Assembly: GCF_004364345.1 (NCBI RefSeq)
Contig: NZ_SOCA01000001.1
Span: 806,001 to 870,000 of the forward strand
DNA from: Prosthecobacter fusiformis
Lineage (GTDB): Bacteria; Verrucomicrobiota; Verrucomicrobiia; Verrucomicrobiales; Verrucomicrobiaceae
Length of the DNA: 64,000 nucleotides
Direction: 5' to 3'
Every line of letters begins with the position of its first letter. Position 1 is the stretch's first letter. Shown piece after piece: positions 1 through 7,943 of this stretch. The notes under the pieces were generated by a model. The model saw only the letters and a program-made list of their open reading frames with translations. It was not told the DNA's origin and did not search any database. The position numbers and the translations under genes are program-made.

Positions 1-1763
1 TCTCGAGCCGACGCCTCAGCACATCTCAATATCTCCTCTCCTTCCAGGGGCCTACCTAACAATTTCAAAATTTGGGCTTTCTTTACCCAGGCATCCACCA
101 AGCCTAATTTGTCATGAGATTGCTCAAAGTTTAGCCAGCTATCAACCACAATAAGCGCCTCTTGATACGCATCGGCCATGGTAAGAATCTGGGTCGTGGC
201 GTTGTAATATTCTGGACGATCTGAAAACCTTTTTACTCCAGCCATCAATAGATCGACAGAGTCTTGACGTAATCCTTGAAGTCTCAACTCCTCTGCCAGA
301 TTCGTCCAATATGAGGCCCAACCCGTGACTGATGCCGTAATGTTAACCAGCGCCTTCCAATCCAATCCGCGTTGGTGCCTGTTAGGTGCGAGAGCCTGAA
401 TCCATAACGCGCGCGCCGCTCCCAATACTCCGGCAAGTCCAGGCCAATCGGATTTTTGAACTGAGAAAAGATGTTGTCGTTCCTTCCGAAAAGTTTCCAG
501 CAGCGCGCTTCGCTCGGATTTCGTCATTCTTGGTAAGCTCAATAGTACACCCCTGAGAATGGTTCCTTCCGAGTTGAAAGCCGGTGTATTCGCCAAATAA
601 TTCAGAGCGTGACGCAACCATCCAGGGTAGGGTTTGTCTGGCTCAGTTTGAGAAGTGAGCGAGGACAAAATGGCTTTAGCAACCTTCGGCTCCAGCCCTG
701 CATCCCAGGATAGAGCTTTGGTAAGTGGATGCTCCAACGGAAGCCCGTCCTCCTTCTGTTTACCTGCCTCATCCTGACCGGATAGCTTGAAGCGGAGCGG
801 CTCGATTTTGCCCCCCAAACGGTCTGCAAGATGGCGGTATTTTTTTGCAGGCTCCGAGTCCTCATGCCTGAGGAGTATGGGATCCTCAAGGAGCGCAAGC
901 TGTGCATTATACGGAATCTGTATCGGCGTTGGAACCAGGCCAATCTCGCCGAACATTTCTCGCTCCTCAACATCCACATGCCTGCCCAAGGTATCGGCAA
1001 TGGCCCGTGAACGCTTCTCCGTCAATTCAAGTTCTCCCAGAGGCACAGGGCTGACAACAATGGTGATACGCCTCAACCAATCCGCAGTTTCCACTGAACG
1101 CTGAATCTCCAGCAGAGTGGATTCCAATCCCCAGAGATTTTGTTGATTGAGTCCTGTAACCAGGACAATGCGGTCAGAGGACTGGGTGAGAAGCAAATCT
1201 GCAATCCCGGTAATCCCAGTGCGGGCGTCAATAAAAATGGCATCTGGCCGTTCTGCTTCAGGCAAGGTGACAAACTGGGAACGAATCTGCTCGATCACCG
1301 GGTTTTTTCCCCCGTCCTTATGGGTGCGGCGAATCACCTCTGTAAGAGGAGCATCCATCGCATGTACGCGATCAGAATAATGGGTTGTCCCCGAGCAGTC
1401 GTCCTTGAGCAGAGCCGCAGGAACGAGCTTCAAAAAACCTGCCCCCTCCTTAAGCTTGGAGGCAATCACAGGAGAATAAGCGCACGCGGCCAAATTGATG
1501 GGTGGCGGAGGCGGCTCTCCCCGACGAACGGCTTCGTCCAGCAAGACGAGCCATTCGAAGAAATCCAGAACCCCAGGACGAGCAGGGTTAGTCTCATCCT
1601 CTTCTGCCTTCATGCATTCCATGAGGCTGAGGCCTGGGGCGTGAAGATCAAAGTCAATGAGCAGCACATTTTTTCCCCGCTGGGCAAACTCACAGGCGGT
1701 ATTGAGAAGCGCCTGGGTACGGCCCACCCCGCCCTTGAAGCTGAAAAATGTGATGATCTCCAT
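1..1763 (-). CDS. KGGVGR-motif P-loop ATPase, C-terminally truncated by the window edge
   Basis: The frame is open from the ATG at 1763 to base 1 (at least 587 codons, no stop), so the C-terminus lies outside the window. Residues 3-17 carry a deviant Walker A, FFSFKGGVGRT, in which the usual P-loop lysine before T is arginine while the upstream signature lysine K10 is kept. LLIDFDLHAPGL (about residues 40-51) is the switch I/Walker A' strand of MinD/ParA-type ATPases, and AIFIDARTGIT is a Walker B-like strand. After about residue 300 the protein is helical with no recognised domain, possibly TPR-like. It is the last of three tightly spaced genes (19 bases after the previous stop). KGGVGR ATPases occur in accessory and conflict-type clusters; the function here is unknown. 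Confidence 0.85.
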   Translation of the reverse strand, partial: MEIITFFSFKGGVGRTQALLNTACEFAQRGKNVLLIDFDLHAPGLSLMECMKAEEDETNPARPGVLDFFEWLVLLDEAVRRGEPPPPPINLAACAYSPVIASKLKEGAGFLKLVPAALLKDDCSGTTHYSDRVHAMDAPLTEVIRRTHKDGGKNPVIEQIRSQFVTLPEAERPDAIFIDARTGITGIADLLLTQSSDRIVLVTGLNQQNLWGLESTLLEIQRSVETADWLRRITIVVSPVPLGELELTEKRSRAIADTLGRHVDVEEREMFGEIGLVPTPIQIPYNAQLALLEDPILLRHEDSEPAKKYRHLADRLGGKIEPLRFKLSGQDEAGKQKEDGLPLEHPLTKALSWDAGLEPKVAKAILSSLTSQTEPDKPYPGWLRHALNYLANTPAFNSEGTILRGVLLSLPRMTKSERSALLETFRKERQHLFSVQKSDWPGLAGVLGAARALWIQALAPNRHQRGLDWKALVNITASVTGWASYWTNLAEELRLQGLRQDSVDLLMAGVKRFSDRPEYYNATTQILTMADAYQEALIVVDSWLNFEQSHDKLGLVDAWVKKAQILKLLGRPLEGEEILRCAEASAR

Positions 1764-1782
1764 GGGGCAGAATTTATTCCTA

Positions 1783-2760
1783 CTACGCTGCTGCCTTTAG
1801 GCAGTCGAGCAAGTCGGTCGTAACGGATCCGGTTGGGGATTTGTACTTTAAAGGGATCTCTTCATGGGCTTTTTTTGCGGTTTGTGGGAGCCTCTCAGGA
1901 GATTTACAACCAAGAATTGCTTTTCGCTTGGCTTCATTCCTGAACAAGGCGCTCATGCATTCGACAAAATGGTCCCAGGGCAGGCCGCGCTCTTCATGTC
2001 GGCGGTCCTGGAGATACCCTCCAAAATCGTCATGCAGCTTGGTCAACTGTTCCTGACCTGTTGCGCTGACCTCCAGAGATGCTCCAACCACATAGAACCA
2101 GCGCTTGATCTCCTGAACAGAAGCATTGCGATTCACAGCAACCCGCCAAAAGTCCGTAAGCCGGTCTACGGTGACAAAGGAGGGATGACGAATTGCTGCG
2201 TCCTCCAAAAAGAGACGTGCCCCCTGATCTAGGGGCCATGCTTTGTCGCGCAGGGCGTTGAGCCACATGGTTTCCAACCAAGCCGGCTGAAGAGCATGCC
2301 ACCCGAGGTAGAGGCGGAAGGATTCAGTCCAAAAGTCATCTGGCTTAACTTTGGAACCAGCCACAAGGACCAAAAACTCCTGCCTCTCTGCCACAAGTCC
2401 GGAAAGCTTGCGCACGCAACGACCCTTGAAAGACTCTTCCGGCATGCCCTCTGGCAACATTCGGAGAAGACGCACCATGGCAAAGGCGAATGGCCAGTCG
2501 CAAACCGTCGCTTCGTTCTGGATCCTGGCCTGCTCCAAGTCGTCAATAAGCTTCTCCGCACAGTTCTCAAACGCCTCTCGGCCTCGGGGGGCTACTTCCT
2601 TCCATGCCAGAGCAGCGGTCGCCACTGGATCATGCTCATCAGGGTCAAGGGTTGCAGGATTCCGGTCAACCATCACGGCCCGGATTTTCGTCGCGAAACC
2701 GGGATCGTTTTTTTTTGCGAGGACGTTCAATTCGTCCAATAGGATGGTTCGGAGACTCAT
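1783..2760 (-). CDS. Hypothetical helical protein of the KGGVGR ATPase operon
   Basis: A 325-residue soluble protein with no signal peptide or membrane segment. I do not recognise a family. It is rich in helix-forming residues, with a charged N-terminus and conserved-looking Trp/Leu blocks such as FWTESFRLYLGWHALQPAW and RWFYVVGASLEV. Its ATG overlaps the stop of the upstream gene by four bases (2757-2760), and the KGGVGR ATPase starts 19 bases after its own stop, so the three are very probably co-translated. It may be an adaptor or regulator of the ATPase, but this rests on position only. Confidence 0.75.
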   Translation of the reverse strand: MSLRTILLDELNVLAKKNDPGFATKIRAVMVDRNPATLDPDEHDPVATAALAWKEVAPRGREAFENCAEKLIDDLEQARIQNEATVCDWPFAFAMVRLLRMLPEGMPEESFKGRCVRKLSGLVAERQEFLVLVAGSKVKPDDFWTESFRLYLGWHALQPAWLETMWLNALRDKAWPLDQGARLFLEDAAIRHPSFVTVDRLTDFWRVAVNRNASVQEIKRWFYVVGASLEVSATGQEQLTKLHDDFGGYLQDRRHEERGLPWDHFVECMSALFRNEAKRKAILGCKSPERLPQTAKKAHEEIPLKYKSPTGSVTTDLLDCLKAAA

Positions 2761-3809
2761 GGGGGCGAGAGACTATTCCATGCGGTTTCACATTCTGCAT
2801 CAAATAACCCAAGAAGATGGACGGTGCGAACACCGCCTTCGAGAGCCGGAACTGCAATGTGGGGATGGACAAATTCCCGTAAACCGTCCTTTGCCGAATG
2901 CCGGCGCAGGATCTTTAAAAGCGGCCAAGTCAGGCCATGAGGGTCAGGGGCCTTTCCCGGCAGAAAACAATAGCCCTTGAAGTTCAAAGCATCCATGGCG
3001 GTCGGTTTCCACGCCCCTCCTTGAATGACCCCGTCCACGAGCAGCGCAGCGTCAAACTCGATTGCAACCAAGCCCATGGCCTCCCTGCGGCGACCGCGTG
3101 TTTCGTAACCCGGCAGGGCCAACTCGCGCAACACTGTCCATGCGGCGTCTTGCGTTCCCTGTTTCATTCCTTTCGCAGCCAGCAGATCCAAGGGAGATTG
3201 ATCCGAGAGCCAGAATGATGAACCGTTGGCGCACAGGCTGACCAAACCGCCGTCAGGCTGCACTGGCAAACTGGCTGGCGCGGCGGCGGTGAACCAATCA
3301 TAGACTGCCTTTTTCCAAACCCCACCGGCCCCCAAAAAATTGAAGCGAAGAGCATTCAGTGGAGCAACGTTCCACACGCGCCCGGTGAGGCTCTCAAACG
3401 CCGAAGCTTTGCGAAAAAAGAAGTCGCAGCCTGCACCTGCGATCATGGGATTGAGTGCTTTACCGGCCTCCATGAGCAAATCAGCGAACGAAAGTCCTGC
3501 CGCTCGCGATGACGGACGCGCATCTAAACGTCTTGTGGCTTCTGCCAAGGCGGGAAGAGGGAGATTTTCTCCGCGTCCGGGAGGTGCACCGTTTGGATAA
3601 GTCCACGATGCTGAACGGAGAGTTGGCGCATCAAGCTCCAAATTTTCCACCAAACGCTTTCTCCGACGGGTGGCCAAAATGGGCATTTTGTGCCCTGAGT
3701 AGGGCCCAGGAGCATTGGCAAGTTGGTCAAGGAACTGTTGCATTAAGGAAAAGAAGGAGAATCTCAAGCGAAGATCCCTCAGATAGTCAAGAAGAAACGG
3801 TCTAAACAC
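2757..3809 (-). CDS. Hypothetical protein, first gene of the KGGVGR ATPase operon
   Basis: A 350-residue protein that I cannot place in a family. The longest frame starts at a GTG (3809); an ATG at 3743 would give a protein starting MQQFLDQLANAPGP and is a reasonable alternative. The N-terminal stretch is hydrophobic and aromatic but not a clean signal peptide. The middle has glycine-rich and aromatic stretches (GAGCDFFFRKASAFESL, GAGGVWKKAVYDWF). It overlaps the next gene by ATGA. No gene lies upstream for about 1 kb, so it heads the operon. Confidence 0.7.
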   Translation of the reverse strand: MFRPFLLDYLRDLRLRFSFFSLMQQFLDQLANAPGPYSGHKMPILATRRRKRLVENLELDAPTLRSASWTYPNGAPPGRGENLPLPALAEATRRLDARPSSRAAGLSFADLLMEAGKALNPMIAGAGCDFFFRKASAFESLTGRVWNVAPLNALRFNFLGAGGVWKKAVYDWFTAAAPASLPVQPDGGLVSLCANGSSFWLSDQSPLDLLAAKGMKQGTQDAAWTVLRELALPGYETRGRRREAMGLVAIEFDAALLVDGVIQGGAWKPTAMDALNFKGYCFLPGKAPDPHGLTWPLLKILRRHSAKDGLREFVHPHIAVPALEGGVRTVHLLGLFDAECETAWNSLSPP

Positions 3810-4453
3810 GTATAGGTCAAACAGTGAAGCGGTGGCAACATTACTATTGACTGCTGCGACTCTATGAGAGAATGCGGTCCTGGGGGGGACCGCGCTTGAA
3901 TGGCGCGGCTAGAGGCGGAACCCCGTTGGAGTTCGACGGGAAGGGTATCTTGGGAGCATACGCCCAGGGTCCTGCCCGTTTCCAGGGGTGAGCTCGTGAG
4001 ACTCGCCCTAACCCTTCGCTATGGTCTGGAAGCCCGTTGTGCTTTGAGCATGGGTGAGGGCTTTGTATGAAGAGGCTGGAGGGGAAGACCTGGGTCCATG
4101 AAGTGATGGGGGAAATGGTATCTGTTATTTAGGCATGATGTTTTCCAGAATGCCGCATGAATGCGGGACTAGACAACGGTTGCGGCCAGGAGTGTCCGCG
4201 CTCATCTCGAAGGGGCTCTATTGTAACCTCTGGTCATTTCTTCAGTTCCAGCTTTCATCCCGCCTCGCATCACTCGGAGAGTGATGAATACTTTCCAGGC
4301 AGGCTGCTGCATCACTCGGATCGTCGTAGTCGCGGGACAGGAGGGGTGAATACGGTCTGCCGCAGAGGTGCGGTGGGGGACGGCATTTTACCGCTGGCAT
4401 GAGGGCGAGACGCATAAAATGGCCTGCAGGACGCGGACGCTCTAAGGAGGGCA

Positions 4454-4515
4454 GATGCCGCAGCATGTGAGGCCATCCTGGCCTCAGTTATGCGGGCGGG
4501 ACGCCCGCACTCCTT
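4454..4515. repeat. REP-like double-hairpin repeat, copy 1
   Basis: Identical over 62 bases to 4624-4685. It contains two perfect hairpins: GAGGCCA-TCC-TGGCCTC and GCGGGCG-GGA-CGCCCGC, each with a 7-base stem and 3-base loop, separated by AGTTAT. The compact double palindrome in an intergenic site is typical of REP/BIME-type elements mobilised by RAYT transposases; no RAYT gene is in the window. Confidence 0.8.
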
Positions 4516-4623
4516 GGGGGGCTGGAAGGTCTGCGGGATTTAGGGTGATGGGGGATGTCTGGGGACGGTTTTCCGCGAGACGCTGGACCGCCTGCGGGAT
4601 GCGGGTGCTCCATGGGGGGGACG

Positions 4624-4685
4624 GATGCCGCAGCATGTGAGGCCATCCTGGCCTCAGTTATGCGGGCGGGACGCCCGCACTCCTT
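4624..4685. repeat. REP-like double-hairpin repeat, copy 2
   Basis: Second exact copy of the 62-base element at 4454-4515, in the same orientation and offset by 170 bases. Both copies end in CACTCCTTG before diverging. The identity over the loops as well as the stems argues for recent duplication or transposition rather than convergence. Confidence 0.8.
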
Positions 4686-4706
4686 GAGGGGAAGGTCGGG
4701 AATGGG

Positions 4707-4749
4707 TGGGCTTCGAGCTTGCTTTCCGCTCAGGGACTGAGCGGGCTAC
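4707..4749 (+). repeat. Dispersed palindromic repeat, family B, copy 1
   Basis: The core CCGCTCAGGGACTGAGCGG is a hairpin (CCGCTCA / TGAGCGG), flanked by GGGCTTCGAGCTTGC on one side and GCTAC on the other. A closely similar element lies in opposite orientation at 53631-53674. The matching flanks mean that this is a repeat family and not just a chance stem. Confidence 0.65.
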
Positions 4750-4756
4750 GGGGCAC

Positions 4757-4793
4757 AAAAAAACCCCGGGCTGCTGTTGGGCAGACCGGGGTT
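4757..4793 (-). terminator. Intrinsic terminator of the Gfo/Idh/MocA gene
   Basis: Read on the minus strand, the stem AACCCCGG / CCGGGGTT (4793-4786 with 4769-4762) is followed by a run of seven T (4763-4757). It lies about 85 bases downstream of the oxidoreductase stop codon and would end that operon. Confidence 0.8.
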
Positions 4794-4877
4794 GATGGGG
4801 TTCTGGGCAGAAGTTTAAACCGGGGGGAGGCGGAGACGGCACTCGAGGGGGGCGTGCGCTGCGCCTTTCGGCTTCGC

Positions 4878-6275
4878 TTAGATGATCTCGACGCCTTCGA
4901 CTTTGATGCCGGGGATGGCGACGGGGTAGCCGCCGTCGGCGGTGGGTTTGGCGGGGGGCTCGGTCTCGGCGGTGACGATGGCGGGCATGTGCTGGACTTT
5001 GGAGCCGATGCATTCATCCCAGGTGATTTCCTTGCCGGAATAGGTGGCCATGCGGCCCATGACGGCGGTCATCGTGGATTCGGCACCGTAGTAGGCGTTG
5101 TTGATCGGCGTATTGTCGCGAACGGCGGCCTGGAGGATGTCGTGCTCGGTCTGGTAAGGATCGGGATCGCTGGCACGGCGGGATTTCTTCGGCTTAGCTG
5201 CTTCGGCGACGGGGTCTTCACCGCCGATGGGGCGGTATTTCCAGATGACGTTGCCCTTGTGGTCAACGGCGTAGCAGTTGGGCTTATTGTCCAGATAGAG
5301 CTTGCCCTTGGTGCCGGTGAATTCTTCGCGGACGGCATTGTAAACGCCGGACTGGTGGCGGCACTGGCTGTTGATGCGGACGCCGTTTTCATAGGTGAAC
5401 TCGACGTAATGATGGTCAAAGATCTGGCCGAACTTTTTGTCCACGCGCTGCTCGCGGCCGCCCATGCCCTGGGCGCTGACGGGATGCCCGCCGATGAACC
5501 AGTTGGCCACGTCGATGTTGTGGATGTGCTGTTCATTGATGTGGTCACCGCAGAGCCAGGTGAAGAAGTACCAGTTGTTGATCTGGTACATGAGCTCGGA
5601 CTGGTTAGGCTGCTTGTCACGGAACCAGATGCCGCCGCCATTCCAGTACACCTGGCCGGAGACGATATCGCCAATGATGTTCTGCTCCTTCACCTGCTTG
5701 AGGGCTTCTTTGTAGCAGTTTTGGTAACGGCGCTGGAGGCCGACGACGACTTTCAGATTTTTCTCATCGGCGATCTTGGCCATCTCCAGCACTTTGCGCA
5801 CGCCGGGGGCATCGACGGCGACGGGTTTTTCCATGAAGATGTGCTTGCCTGCATTCACGGCGGCTTCGAAGTGATAAGGACGGAAGCCTGGAGGTGTGGT
5901 GAGGATCACGAGGTCGCAGGTATCGATGACCTGCTTGTAGGCATCCAGGCCGGTGAAGATGCGAGAATCATCCACTTCCACTTTTTCTGCATGCTTGGTG
6001 CGCAGGTTGGAAAGGGCGCTGTCAGCCTTTTCTTTGAAGGCATCCGCCACGGCGTGGAGGATGACGCCTTCCTGCTTGGTGCTGAGCGCCTGGTTGGCGG
6101 CGCCTGAGCCACGGCCACCGGTGCCGATGAGGCCGACTTTAATGCGGTCGCTGCCGGCCACATTGGCGGACTGGGCGATGGTGAGGCCGGTGCTGGCCAC
6201 GGTGGCGACCGTGGCCGTGGCGGCGGTTTTGCCGATAAAGTCGCGGCGTGTGGTGGGGATTGTCTCGGTATTCAT
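4878..6275 (-). CDS. Gfo/Idh/MocA family oxidoreductase, Tat-exported
   Basis: An NAD(P)-dependent sugar or inositol dehydrogenase-like protein of about 465 residues. The start is set at MNTETIPTTRRDFIG (6275), because the twin-arginine motif TRRDFIG then falls at the expected place before a hydrophobic alanine/threonine-rich stretch ending near AQS. The Rossmann nucleotide-binding loop is VGLIGTGGRGSG, and the catalytic-region lysine motif is EKPVAV. The frame extends upstream by ten codons, but that would bury the Tat signal. It follows a sugar isomerase gene by 39 bases on the same strand, the common pairing for periplasmic polyol or keto-sugar breakdown in this phylum. The substrate is not deducible. 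Confidence 0.93.
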   Translation of the reverse strand: MNTETIPTTRRDFIGKTAATATVATVASTGLTIAQSANVAGSDRIKVGLIGTGGRGSGAANQALSTKQEGVILHAVADAFKEKADSALSNLRTKHAEKVEVDDSRIFTGLDAYKQVIDTCDLVILTTPPGFRPYHFEAAVNAGKHIFMEKPVAVDAPGVRKVLEMAKIADEKNLKVVVGLQRRYQNCYKEALKQVKEQNIIGDIVSGQVYWNGGGIWFRDKQPNQSELMYQINNWYFFTWLCGDHINEQHIHNIDVANWFIGGHPVSAQGMGGREQRVDKKFGQIFDHHYVEFTYENGVRINSQCRHQSGVYNAVREEFTGTKGKLYLDNKPNCYAVDHKGNVIWKYRPIGGEDPVAEAAKPKKSRRASDPDPYQTEHDILQAAVRDNTPINNAYYGAESTMTAVMGRMATYSGKEITWDECIGSKVQHMPAIVTAETEPPAKPTADGGYPVAIPGIKVEGVEII

Positions 6276-6314
6276 GATATCTGGGTTGGTTTGAACAATT
6301 AACAAAAAGTGTGA

Positions 6315-7169
6315 TTACGCATTCCAGGCTTTTTTGATCACCTCGATGCCTTCCAGGTACACCTGCTCTGGCGATGGGAAGAAATCACGCCAGACGCGGG
6401 TGGCGGCGGCGAGGTCCGGCAGGGAGCCGCCGAAGGCTTCGATGGTCATCCAGCCATCGTAGCCAAGGGACTTCAGCTTTTGGATCTGCTCGGTGATGTT
6501 GATGTGGCCACGGCCAGGGGTGCCGCGGTCGTTTTCAGAAATGTGCACATGGTTCAGCTTGCCGGAATTAAACACGGTCTCGATGGCAGTGAACGGACAT
6601 TTTTCTTCGATGTTGGCGTGGAACGTGTCGTACATGGTGCCGAAATTGGCGTGGTCCACCCGCTTGGCGTAGCTGGCCGCCTGCTCCATGGTATTTAGGA
6701 GGTGGGATTCAAAGCGGTTCAGGGCCTCAATGGCGCACTTCACCCCGGCGGCTTCGGCCACGGGGGAAATCGCGCGATGTACTTCTGCGGCGTGGTTCAG
6801 CTCTTCCTCGGTAGGATACTTGCCGGTGAACTGGCCCAGCACCTGGTAATAAGGGCCGCAAAGGGTCTGCACGCCTGCATTGTGGGCGCATTCGAAGACG
6901 CGCTTCAGGTGATCGATGGCTCCCTGGCGGTTCGCCGCCACTGGGCTGATGGCATTGTGAGCTTCGTCTGGCAGCACCGTCACGGCGGTGGCTTCTAGGC
7001 CGTTATCCTTTAACACGCGGCCGATGGTGGAAAAGTGGCCGGGATTGCTGACATCGAAGATGGGGATCTCCACGCCGTCGTAGCCGGCGGCCTTGAGTTT
7101 CTCAATGACGGGGAAGTTTTCATCGGTCACGTGACCGGTCCAGAGGAGGAGATTGAAGCCAATTTTCAT
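6315..7169 (-). CDS. Sugar phosphate isomerase/epimerase (TIM barrel)
   Basis: A 284-residue xylose isomerase-like TIM-barrel protein similar to D-tagatose/D-psicose 3-epimerases and hydroxypyruvate isomerase. Metal-binding and catalytic residues can be read in order: Glu in CAIEALNRFESH, Asp/His in MYDTFHANIEE, His in LNHVHISENDRG, and Glu in MTIEAFGG. There is no signal peptide, so it acts in the cytoplasm. It is the first gene of a two-gene operon with the Gfo/Idh/MocA oxidoreductase. Likely role: epimerising a keto-sugar made or used by its partner; the exact sugar is unknown. Confidence 0.9.
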   Translation of the reverse strand: MKIGFNLLLWTGHVTDENFPVIEKLKAAGYDGVEIPIFDVSNPGHFSTIGRVLKDNGLEATAVTVLPDEAHNAISPVAANRQGAIDHLKRVFECAHNAGVQTLCGPYYQVLGQFTGKYPTEEELNHAAEVHRAISPVAEAAGVKCAIEALNRFESHLLNTMEQAASYAKRVDHANFGTMYDTFHANIEEKCPFTAIETVFNSGKLNHVHISENDRGTPGRGHINITEQIQKLKSLGYDGWMTIEAFGGSLPDLAAATRVWRDFFPSPEQVYLEGIEVIKKAWNA

Positions 7170-7272
7170 GTAGGGGAGGGCAGACTAGAAAAGCGCCAGG
7201 AAAACCGCAAGACTTGCTTTCCGGCGATTTTGCAGCGAGCCCATGAAAACGCAGCCAGCACGGCCAAGGTTT

Positions 7273-7285
7273 CATGTTGAACATG
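7273..7285. promoter_or_regulatory. 13-base palindrome between divergent genes
   Basis: CATGTTGAACATG is a perfect 6+1+6 palindrome in the divergent spacer between the isomerase (start 7169) and the LysM lipoprotein gene (start 7341). It could be an operator; there is no other evidence and it may be chance. Confidence 0.25.
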
Positions 7286-7340
7286 CCAAACTGAAAACCA
7301 TACTCAGAACTGTCCTCTCTATAACTTCCTTTCCCCAACG

Positions 7341-7841
7341 ATGATCTCCGCTGCCCGCCTCCTCCTCACCGCCCTGACCTGTACCCTGCTGGCTTCCTGT
7401 GAAAATGGTCAAAATCCATTTGGCCAGACGGGCGGCAGCGATCCCTATGTCTCCAATTACGGCAATGACGGCGGCTACAACCCCTACCCTGGCCAGACTG
7501 GTTATGCCCAAGGCGGAAGCAGCAGCTACTCCAGTGCGCCGACCTATACCCCGCCGCCAGCACCGGTGGAGGCGGATCCATACGCTTTCAATGCCCCTAG
7601 CAGCACGCCGAAGACCAGCTCCAGCTCGTATAGCGCTCCGAAAAAAACGGTTTCATCCTCCAAACCTAAAACGTCCAGCAAAAGCACCGCGAAGAAATCT
7701 GGCGGAAGTTATAAGGTGGTCAAAGGCGACACCCTGTATGGCATTGCCCGCAAACGCAGCACCACCGTCGCCAAGATCAAATCTGCCAATGGCCTCAGCA
7801 CGGACATCATTCGCCCAGGGCAGACCCTGCGAATCCCGTAA
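7341..7841 (+). CDS. LysM-domain lipoprotein
   Basis: A 166-residue secreted lipoprotein. The N-terminus ends in a lipobox, LLASC, with the acylated cysteine at about residue 20. A long low-complexity linker rich in Ser, Pro, Tyr and Lys follows. The C-terminus is one LysM domain (SYKVVKGDTLYGIARKRST through IIRPGQTLRIP) that should bind peptidoglycan glycan strands. It probably links the outer membrane to the cell wall. The start codon follows a pyrimidine-rich leader without a Shine-Dalgarno. Confidence 0.9.
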   Translation: MISAARLLLTALTCTLLASCENGQNPFGQTGGSDPYVSNYGNDGGYNPYPGQTGYAQGGSSSYSSAPTYTPPPAPVEADPYAFNAPSSTPKTSSSSYSAPKKTVSSSKPKTSSKSTAKKSGGSYKVVKGDTLYGIARKRSTTVAKIKSANGLSTDIIRPGQTLRIP

Positions 7842-7943
7842 ATGGATCTGGCAAGGGCCGGTTCCATAATAAGAGCCAACGTGGAATGGCGGCAGGGGTC
7901 GAATGAATCTCTTCTATCTACCGTCCATTCAGCTCACACGATT

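Larger units (their letters stand above)
3810..4877. other. Gene-free spacer with repeated palindromic elements
   Basis: About 1.07 kb between the accessory operon and the sugar oxidoreductase. Short open frames here lack family features and look random. The stretch contains a 62-base direct repeat with two hairpins per copy (4454-4515 and 4624-4685), one copy of a second dispersed palindrome (4707-4749) and an intrinsic terminator for the gene on its right. Around 3900-4060 there is a GC-rich region with motifs such as AACCCCGTTGGAGTTC and CCCAGGGTCCTG, which resembles degenerate intergenic repeat DNA seen in other planctomycete and verrucomicrobial genomes (recollection, not searched). Confidence 0.6.

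Noticed and set aside
4157-4402. 81-codon open frame in the repeat-rich spacer
   Set aside because: No family features; the sequence overlaps repeat-like DNA.
4719-6107. 462-codon plus-strand open frame
   Set aside because: It lies antisense to the Gfo/Idh/MocA gene, whose motifs are unmistakable; the composition is GDV-rich, as expected for the opposite strand.
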